Source: Strongylocentrotus purpuratus
Lineage: Eukaryota; Echinodermata; Echinoidea; Camarodonta; Strongylocentrotidae
Direction of reading: 5' to 3'
Assembly: GCF_000002235.5 (NCBI RefSeq)
Contig: NW_022145604.1
Span: 33,432,908-33,496,907, forward strand
DNA length: 64,000 nt
Part shown: positions 56,525 through 64,000 of the stretch, piece after piece
Position numbering within the stretch: position 1 is the first letter of the stretch
Layout: each line of letters starts with the position of its first letter
Program-made: the position numbers and the translations under genes
Notes under the pieces: generated by a model
The model's database searches: none
The model's input: only the letters and a program-made list of their open reading frames with translations
Told to the model about the DNA's origin: nothing

Positions 56525-59500
56525 TCTATTCCTTTCATTCATTTGATTTTTATAAACGTAACAACAGACCATGAACAATGCAATTGGATTGCTGAAACTA
56601 AGTATTTACTTTTGTATTTTGTATAAGGGTTACTGTTTCAAGAATCAAATTTTAAAAATAAAAAAAAACAAAAAAACGAACAACAACCAAAACAATATAC
56701 AGAAAATAGCAAGACGAAAAAAAACCCCAGATCATCATCATCATTCGCCACAATTAGCAGAATTACTGGCAGTTATTTGTTGTACATTCTATCATCTTTG
56801 AAACGGACTTAAGCGACAAATGAGACTTTCAAAGGAATTAGGATGAGCTTTTAAACAGCAGCAGCACCTCAATAATTGATCCATATCCTTACATTAAGAG
56901 TGACAATATTCTTGATTGGCATTTACCAGCTTTCAAATAAAACGATTTATTTTCGCCTCAAAATATAGACTGATATATACGCAGGTTATAGAAAGAAAGA
57001 CAAAAGTATTGTTGTGATAATAGTTTCTACAATGTTTATGATATACTTTACATTACCTCATATTTCAAGCTATGATAAACTTGTGCCAATAACTTTAACT
57101 TGTTTATACACATACAGAACATTTTAGGTTATAGTTGTAATACATGTTTCTATACATTCACATAAACAATCCTTGTTCTGTTTTTCTTCTTACGAAACAA
57201 TATACATTGTCCAAAAAAGAATGTCAAAGAGAAGACTGAGTTCTGGTAAAAAATGTTAAATACTTTCTGAACTTCCTCGTATTTTGTACATTAAGTCCAA
57301 AAAATATCATTGTAGAAATATCTCCTAAAAGAGAACGCAGTTAAACTAATACCAAATATGACAAGATATTTGTGAATATTTTGGGTCAAAATGTTGTGTC
57401 TAGTCCAATATACTCCTGACAGTGCATGTGATCTTTAACAAGCTGTAGTCTGTTGGTCAAAGCATCTTCTATTATGATAATTTAAAACCTCACAGTATAC
57501 ATCAAGACTTATGTTTTACATATTGAACTTTCAACATTTGCTTCTAGGCAGTATCCTTCACAGTGTCAACAAATTTGATTTGAATTTGATAGGAATTACT
57601 ATTGGTCGTCTTCCTTACATGATTATACGCATACTTATTTCATTCTTTATATTGTTTATATGTATCCTTCGCGTGATTTTTCATATTTTATTACAAATAT
57701 GTTTTGTTAAATGAAATATTCATATTACATGTAAATTCAGTTTTCCTTTAAAAGACAATGTACTCGTTTTACCAGAATTCAACGTAAACTTAAAGAACTT
57801 TAATAACGAAATATATACACCGAGTTATTGCGTTTTCGTTAAGCTTAGGTTAACGATGATCCATTTTCTCAAAATACCTTGTAAGCTTTAGGAGTTTGAG
57901 ATTACCCGGTGATGTACACGAGTACTCTTTTTTGGCTTCTTTCAATTAAGATTCTTTAAAAAATAATATTAATCAACATATTATACAGAACCTGTACTGT
58001 TGAAACTTCGCCAACAATATTATCTATGGGATAACCACAACAAAGTCTCAAAACTATTGACGTATAAATCTTATACTTTCTCAACACTATAAAAATGTCA
58101 TTTCTCAAAGAAATGGAGTTGCAGAATTAAATAATTATACAGGGAAGGTACTACCCAAATAGATTTACATGTAACTAACAAAGTATAGAAACATTTTTTT
58201 TTCCATTTCACATTGTGTGTAAGGTCTACTATTAAAGACGATCGAGTAACATGTAATACAGTGTCATCATTAATGATCTCCATCTATACATATATTAAAC
58301 ATACAACTTTATTATTATATAGCTTCATCTTGTTACATGACAGTGACATTCCACCAAAGCAACTAGTTAGTATCAGTTAGAATACTAATTAACATTTCTT
58401 TATAGTCATATACATATTTAAGTTTTCAGTTTCAAGTTTACTTCCACTCATAACGAAGATAACAACAATAAAAGCATACACTTGAAAATACAGATTATGA
58501 ACATAATTTTATACACATGAATATATGCATTTAATTAAACGTGTACGTAAGCTGATAAGTGAGAACATGAAATAAAACTAAATTCAGAGTGGAGGAGTGG
58601 ACAGAGGCCAAAGACCTGTCAAGTTTTTCTTGATTTAAGATATTATTCTAAAACATTAGTAATTGAAAAAGAAAGAAGTAAAGATATAGATAATTATTAT
58701 TATGACAAATGAAAGCATGTGAGTAAATACATTTATTTCAGGAAATCAGTCAATAGTACTTTGATTTTCTCTTGACTGATGACAGGTTTTATATTGACTC
58801 TATCAATGTCTACTAAAAATGCCACTTCAGTTGTAACAATCTTGAGCCAACCATACCAACGGCTTCACTTCTCTTGATCATACTATACTTAAAGGCCGAA
58901 TTACGAGGTATATACACAATAACAATAATCAAATCCACGTCCATAAATCTACTAGTATTTGGGTTCAACGTAAGCTTCTATACAAAGTTGAATAAAATGA
59001 GAGATAAGCATGCCATAATGAAAATATATATTTTGCGGTAAACAATGCCATTTCCAACAAAAGAATGCACGCATGTATACTAAGCAATATTATTGTATAT
59101 CATATGGTATATTACAATTACATATTCTAAAAGATGCTTAGGCTCATCTATCTTATACATCAATTATAATTTATGTTCACCTTCATTAAGTATATATCTT
59201 ACCCCATTAACGTTAATAATTAGGGACCTTCCGTTGCATTTTCAGACGATTTTTACGTAATATGACCTTATTAGGGCACGGCGTTGTGTTTCACGATGTG
59301 ACATGAACGTTAGTCAGGTGAAAACCAAATATATATTTGTTATGGTAGGTGTTTATTCATTGTGGTTATTTCCGTGAACCTTAAATCATCAAAAATATCG
59401 AGTAATACCGAGGACACACGTGATGCACAAGGTGAGAAATGAGATGTTACAGCCTGTTTTTGCTTGAATTGACTCAATACATTTCCATTGGTAATCCAGT

Positions 59501-59900
59501 TTTACATTGCCGTTGATGCGCTTTGATCGACGGAACAGACCATTTGGTGTCTCTATAACTTCTCTATTAAATTAACCATTCAGACATATTGAATTATCCT
59601 AAATGATGTGTTATGATCAGACTTGTTATATGTTCCTGGTTACAATATCTTCTTTAATGCATTTTAATATATTATATATGTCTCCTTCTTATGTGATTTA
59701 TGACAAAATACTTGTGTTGTAAACTTTAAATGTGTTATTTATATATTCATTTGAATTATTATGTTATTTTCATATAACACAAGTGTGATATTATACAAAT
59801 ATAATATGTACTTAATATACATACGTAATATATCTCTGCATATATAACATGATATTATGTATAATCCATTCCAAGAGAATGATTGATAGTCATAATACAT
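56525..59900. other. AT-rich spacer downstream of the right TRIM gene
   Basis: Bases 56530-58400 match 39895-41640. From 58400 to 59900 the sequence is AT-rich and single copy within the window. No gene or RNA is recognised. Confidence 0.5.
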
Positions 59901-59980
59901 CATGTTCATGGACGGCATGGTGTGATGGTTAGTTTAAATATATAGAGTCTATCAGGAGTACAGAAAGCAATCTCCCCTGA

Positions 59981-61771
59981 TCAGAACTCGCTGAGATAGT
60001 ACCAGTTACGTGTCTCGGGCTTCTCAAACTTTTGATCAGAGATGAGAGTATGGATATGTTTGAGCTCGCTGGTGTACTCATCGATACTAACCAACCCATC
60101 AGCATGCTTGACCCAAGCGATCAGGATTGAATTATTATGAGTCACAGCAGCGTACGCGAAAGTGTTTGATTTCTCTACCTTGTGTTTTACATTGCCATCT
60201 TTGTCGATTATTATTACTGTACAAGAACTTTTGATGATCAATACGTCATTAGAACTAGTGATCTGTTCAGTTACATACCCATCGCATGGTATCTCCCTGA
60301 TAGCCTTCCCACCTGCTGGTGAGAATACCTGGATCTTATTAGCTTTCCAGTAGCCGACATAGATCAGATCATTACTGTCTACAGTGAGACTAACATACTC
60401 TTTAGCATCATAACTCAGAGTATCAAATGTTAAATCCAGCTCCTCATACTCCTGTGTGTACAGTGTGATGTTATCTCTGCCATTAAGAACGACATGTCGA
60501 CCATCAGACAGGTATCCTACATCACTGATGGCTACATCCTTTATGACTGTCTCCTGCAGCTGACCATCAGCAGAGAAGGTATCGATTCCTCCTTGGTCGC
60601 TGTATCCCACTGCCATCCTACCATCGGGTGTAGCAGCTAGGCCATTCATGCCGTCTTTCTCGGAGAGTTTTACATCACATTCCAACTCACACTTCATGAA
60701 CCTTACCTCCCCGATGCTCAACTGATCACATTCATTGTTAGGTGTGAATATTAGTTGCTCTGCACGGTCAGCTACATTCGTAGCCATCTTCTTCTCTGGA
60801 TCACCCCTATCTAGTACATTATTCAGCTCTCCAGACAATGTATCACGAATAACAATGATATCACCTTCTAATGGAGCCTTCATGCTATTACCCGCTAACA
60901 CACTCGCACTCTCAATACTTGTAATCAACCTCTCATCATCATCTTTCATCTCATCCAATCTTTTACATAATTCCACTTTCTGAGCGTCCAACTGCTGGTC
61001 TAATGCTGCTTTTCTCTCGTTTAATTTCTTGAGTGATTCTTGATACTTCCTCTCGATTTCAACCCTTTTGCCGGCAATGTGATCAGTGACACGCTTTTTC
61101 TGATTCTTGATGCAGGTCACGTGATTCTTGATTGTTGTAGCTTTCGTCTTACCCTGGGCTTGTAGAGATTCAATTTGTGTCTTGGTAGAAGCATTGTATT
61201 CCTCAGCATCTTGAACAATGTGTCCTTTCTTGTCATGGTTCAACATTCGACATCTCAAGCAGATGAACTTCTTACAAGTGATACACACATCAGTACAGAT
61301 GTGTTTTTGCTTTTCTGCTATGTGTTCCTGGCAGTAAACCTCTTTTTCGAGGACCACCCTTCCCTCTCTGACGTCTTCTACTCTCACAACTCTATGTTTG
61401 ACATGAGGCTGCCATTTGTTATGATTCTCAAGGCATGTGTTACACATGTTCTTACCACACTCACAACATAAATGTACAGCTCTCGAGTTTTGGTCGCACG
61501 TTTCACAGACTTGCTGGCTATTTCTCACATCATCCACGAGAGACTTAAGAGGAACATTAGTATTGAGATTTAAGACATCGCCACCTTTTACAGATGTTAC
61601 GCTTCGACAGATGGGACATGTTAGATAATTTTTTGAAGAGCTTTTAAGAATGTCGTTAAGGCATTTCTTACAGAAAGTATGTGTACATGATAACTGCTTC
61701 GGGTCACAGAGCAGCTCTAAACAAACAGGGCACTGCAAATTGCGTGAAACTTTGCGTTCAAATTCCGACAT
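59981..61771 (-). CDS. TRIM/RBCC-type E3 ubiquitin ligase with C-terminal beta-propeller
   Basis: The single-exon frame encodes 596 residues. A complete C3HC4 RING lies at 14-56 (C14, C17, C29, H31, C34, C37, C52, C55). B-box 1 is at about 89-127, B-box 2 at about 150-197 (YCQEH, CTDVCITCKKFICLRC, HDKKGH), a coiled coil at about 205-310, and from about 345 a six-bladed-propeller-like region with repeated strands (GMNGLAATPDGRMAVGYSD, YVSLTVDSNDLIYVGYW, KIQVFSPAGG). This is the TRIM2/3-like layout: ubiquitin transfer by the RING, dimerisation by the coil, substrate or RNA binding by the propeller. The frame ends at a TGA (59983-59981), yet 24 more in-frame codons (SGEIAFCTPDRLYIF and on) look like the closing propeller strand, so this allele may be slightly shortened. 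The protein is close to the TRIM-TM paralogue up to residue ~340. Confidence 0.92.
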   Translation of the reverse strand: MSEFERKVSRNLQCPVCLELLCDPKQLSCTHTFCKKCLNDILKSSSKNYLTCPICRSVTSVKGGDVLNLNTNVPLKSLVDDVRNSQQVCETCDQNSRAVHLCCECGKNMCNTCLENHNKWQPHVKHRVVRVEDVREGRVVLEKEVYCQEHIAEKQKHICTDVCITCKKFICLRCRMLNHDKKGHIVQDAEEYNASTKTQIESLQAQGKTKATTIKNHVTCIKNQKKRVTDHIAGKRVEIERKYQESLKKLNERKAALDQQLDAQKVELCKRLDEMKDDDERLITSIESASVLAGNSMKAPLEGDIIVIRDTLSGELNNVLDRGDPEKKMATNVADRAEQLIFTPNNECDQLSIGEVRFMKCELECDVKLSEKDGMNGLAATPDGRMAVGYSDQGGIDTFSADGQLQETVIKDVAISDVGYLSDGRHVVLNGRDNITLYTQEYEELDLTFDTLSYDAKEYVSLTVDSNDLIYVGYWKANKIQVFSPAGGKAIREIPCDGYVTEQITSSNDVLIIKSSCTVIIIDKDGNVKHKVEKSNTFAYAAVTHNNSILIAWVKHADGLVSIDEYTSELKHIHTLISDQKFEKPETRNWYYLSEF

Positions 61772-62104
61772 TGTGATTCTCCTATCTCAATATGCACTGA
61801 TATGATAAATAATGCAAACATCAGTAGTATATCAATGGAAAATTTTAACTCTATGACTAGAGAATATTCATATCTTCCATAGGTTTAAGACAGATATCAT
61901 CACTTCCAGTAGGCAACGGTTTTATTAAGGTTGAATAAACATATTTAGTTGTTATAAACCACCTTTAGTCATGTTAATGATAACATAAACCTGGCTTAAA
62001 TAATTCGTTTTAGTCACTAAGCAACAGTATATAACATTATGACATTATGTTCTTATAGTTAGGGCTATAATTAACTAAAGTAACTTAGTGTAATGAGATG
62101 AGTG

Positions 62105-62255
62105 TTTACAGTCGGGTATATTCTCCTTCCTGCCGTCGACCACCACATGCTATCTGCTGCGGATCAAGAACAGGCCAGGAGGCATTCTGAAGAGGACTGA
62201 AGATGATCTCATTTTGTCTGATCCTACTCCTCACACAATTTTTTTTTTGGCCCTA
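62105..62255 (-). other. Conserved segment upstream of TRIM, block 4
   Basis: This is the counterpart of 45215-45352, with the phrases GTCGACCACCACATGC and AGAGGACTGAAGATGATC. A donor-like GACT|GTAAAC is present on the minus strand. Confidence 0.35.
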
Positions 62256-62289
62256 AAATTGAAAATGAATACAAAATGATACAAATTAA

Positions 62290-62520
62290 TACTTTGGCCT
62301 TATATACCCAGGATACCACATCAGGGATAAAATTGTTCTTCTTGCAGGCCCTCGAATTATTATTACCCGACCAATGTTAGTTACCCATTCACACCTGCGT
62401 AGAGGGTGGTAAATATGGATTAACGTGTTGCCAAAGGAAGTTAATGCCGGCTGGTATTCGAACCATCAACCCTTGTATTAAGTAAAGTGATTAATGAACC
62501 ACTATACCACGAAACCTTCA
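62290..62520 (-). mobile_element. tRNA-derived SINE, block 4 copy
   Basis: Same position and orientation as 45405-45620. The B-box GGTTCGAATACC and the A-box TGGTATAGTGG are both readable on the minus strand. It was inserted before the block duplications. Confidence 0.65.
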
Positions 62521-62959
62521 AAAATGACCAGTCGAATCAATATGATGTGATAGTCGAGAACAATTATATGTATGATTATCATCATAAAGTATGTGGCGTC
62601 ACCTGGGAGAGCGGGATAGACAGAGATAAAGAGAGGGGAATGGGCGGGGGGAGTCGAACAGAAAAATGTTTTACCGATCTCAGTGTCAAATCTTTGCTAT
62701 GGTTTCATTTTAGAATCATCGATAATTAATAGTAGATTATTTACAAATTATAATAATTCTGTTATCATGGAAACTTGCTTCCAACCAGCATTAAAAACAT
62801 GAATCAAAATGAATAACAGCTATGCAGCGTAATTTTTAACCGAAATTTGGCACATCACCCGAATAATATTTTTTAGTCATAATTTAATATGGACTGGTTC
62901 GGAAACTTTTGCTAGAGAATGGATTGAATTGTTATTTTGAAGTTCTTTATCATTGTGTA

Positions 62960-63168
62960 CACTCTAAAACTGAAATGTTAAATGTCAATTTAAAAGGGCC
63001 GAGGAGTGACCACTCTTTCAAAATGTCAGATTGTTTCTTTTAACCTGCTAGATTTTAACCTTTATAGTGTTGGATCCAGCATCTTCAAAGTGTTAATCTA
63101 CCATTTTGAAAGATTGGTCAATCCTCGGCCCTTTTAAATGGTGATTTAACATTTCAGTTTTTAGAGTG
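62960..63168. mobile_element. 209-base TA-flanked MITE
   Basis: CACTCTAAAACTGAAATG at the left pairs with CATTTCAGTTTTTAGAGTG at the right, and inverted similarity reaches AAAGGGCCGAGGA / TCCTCGGCCCTTTT, about 50 bases. TA is present at both edges. The block 3 counterpart (about 46520) is empty. Confidence 0.8.
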
Positions 63169-63960
63169 TAAGGGACCCTAAACAAATCCGTTCTGGATTA
63201 AAATCTGGAGCGCCTTGTAACTGCAAATTATTATGTGGGTTGGATTGGATCAGATTAACGAAATTTACTTGCAATTTAGTTTCTTTCTTTACTTTCTTTC
63301 GAATTTTTATTTAGAAGCTTTCTGAACAATTTTGTTATACATGACACTCTATTCTGCGACATACTCCTATAATAGCACCATGTTACCCCCCCCCCCCCCC
63401 CCACTCTCCCTCCCGGCTGCGCGCTTCTCGGCTGCTATCGACTCAAGCATTATTGCTTATGATAGTTGGGCCTCTGCAGTTATCTTGATTATTTTAATTA
63501 CCTCGATACTTTCAAGTTTTCAATTATATATATATATATATATGCATTTTTTGTTGTGTGTATTTTAGTTGTCACTCTTTATGTAAATCAAATATATTAT
63601 ATACTATTACTGTTATTTGAATGTTTTATATTTGATTTATCAGTAAATGCAGAAACATCTGCTAAAAAAACACAAACTAAATGATGCAAATAACATGAAG
63701 TATAATTGATGATAACTATATAACGTACATGTGGAATAGTGTAATCATATTCCCAGGTGCTTAAGCAGTGTGACCACACAAAGGAAATTTAAAGGGAAGA
63801 CCAAATTAAAATAAGGTGTGTCCCTTTAAAATTGGACCGTGTGGGGCAGTAGTCAACGAAATTGAATAGAACGCTGTTCGTCGAACCGAAAAATTAATGA
63901 ATATGTACTGCGATTATTGCCCTTTGGTCATGATTATATCAAACACCACAATCTAACAGG
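63169..63960. other. Block 4 spacer
   Basis: The stretch matches 46530-46910, with an insertion at about 63270-63680 that includes a C-run (63387-63402) and a TA tract (63525-63543). No gene is seen. Confidence 0.45.
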
Positions 63961-63967
63961 AACTTAC

Positions 63968-64000
63968 ATGAGTCCGTAAAACTCGTATCCACCTTGTCCA
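63968..64000 (-). CDS. Small spliced exon, block 4 (cut by the window edge)
   Basis: The donor CAT|GTAAGT and the last 33 bases of the exon match 46919-46987. The frame remains open (GQGGYEFYGL). The acceptor lies beyond the window. Confidence 0.4.

Larger units (their letters stand above)
41960..58330. repeat. Segmental duplication block 3
   Basis: The block runs from the TRIM 3' flank to the AT-rich tail before the next TRIM gene. It holds the TRIM-TM gene and pseudogene, SINE, small exon, L1-like remnant split by a minisatellite foldback, first-exon candidate with tandem repeats, and a (CATCAT)n field. Against block 2 it lacks the 3.4 kb, 1.59 kb and 174-base elements. Confidence 0.75.

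Noticed and set aside
60162-61628. Plus-strand frames opposite the TRIM genes
   Set aside because: Shadow frames of the TRIM coding sequence.

Overview
This window is nuclear DNA of an animal, most likely an echinoderm. The AT-rich, repeat-laden sequence, intronless RING/B-box (TRIM) genes in a local cluster, a long ankyrin-repeat gene and sea-urchin-style foldback elements fit that group; sea cucumber is my best guess, but it rests on protein style, not on a search. There are no prokaryotic features, no rRNA, no convincing tRNA gene and no CRISPR. All convincing host genes lie on the minus strand.

Layout. 1-4170: AT-rich DNA with diverged internal repeats and no gene. 4176-5452: an Ig-like, probably GPI-anchored surface protein in two exons. 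5762-10251: an ankyrin-repeat gene whose large exon (14 repeats) can be joined in frame to three small exons with good splice sites. 9263-19090: a ~5 kb tandem duplication that carries one of those small exons. 18437-23151: an L1-like LINE with 27-base target-site duplications, itself split by a SINE and by a CR1-like LINE. 24551-26611: a TA-flanked inverted-repeat element with nested G-rich and hairpin elements. 26620-41700, 41960-58330 and 59900-64000: successive, diverged copies of a ~16-19 kb segmental duplication. The first of these has no surviving gene, the second holds a TRIM protein with a C-terminal membrane helix plus a truncated TRIM pseudogene, and the third holds a TRIM protein with a C-terminal beta-propeller.

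How the parts relate. The duplicated blocks share an upstream cassette: a TATA-like motif and first-exon candidate near 23.4, 35.8 and 54.3 kb, and (in three blocks) a small spliced exon at 31.0, 46.9 and 64.0 kb, a tRNA-derived SINE and an L1-like LINE remnant. In the leftmost block this sequence lies upstream of the ankyrin gene; in the two right-hand blocks it lies upstream of TRIM genes. Ankyrin, TRIM and Ig-like genes that expand by local duplication suggest an innate-immune-type cluster, but that role is inference.

Mobile DNA is unusually rich in inverted-repeat (foldback) designs. One (47266-49146) has arms made of a 15-base minisatellite, like Drosophila FB and sea urchin TU elements. 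One (10969-11772, duplicated at 15921-16722) holds a GRAC motif recurring about every 10-11 bases, the pitch of the DNA helix. Others are a 3.4 kb element with ~0.9 kb arms, a TTAA-flanked family, TA-flanked families and a 71-base hAT-like element with a perfect 8-base duplication. No transposase gene was recognised, so all look non-autonomous.
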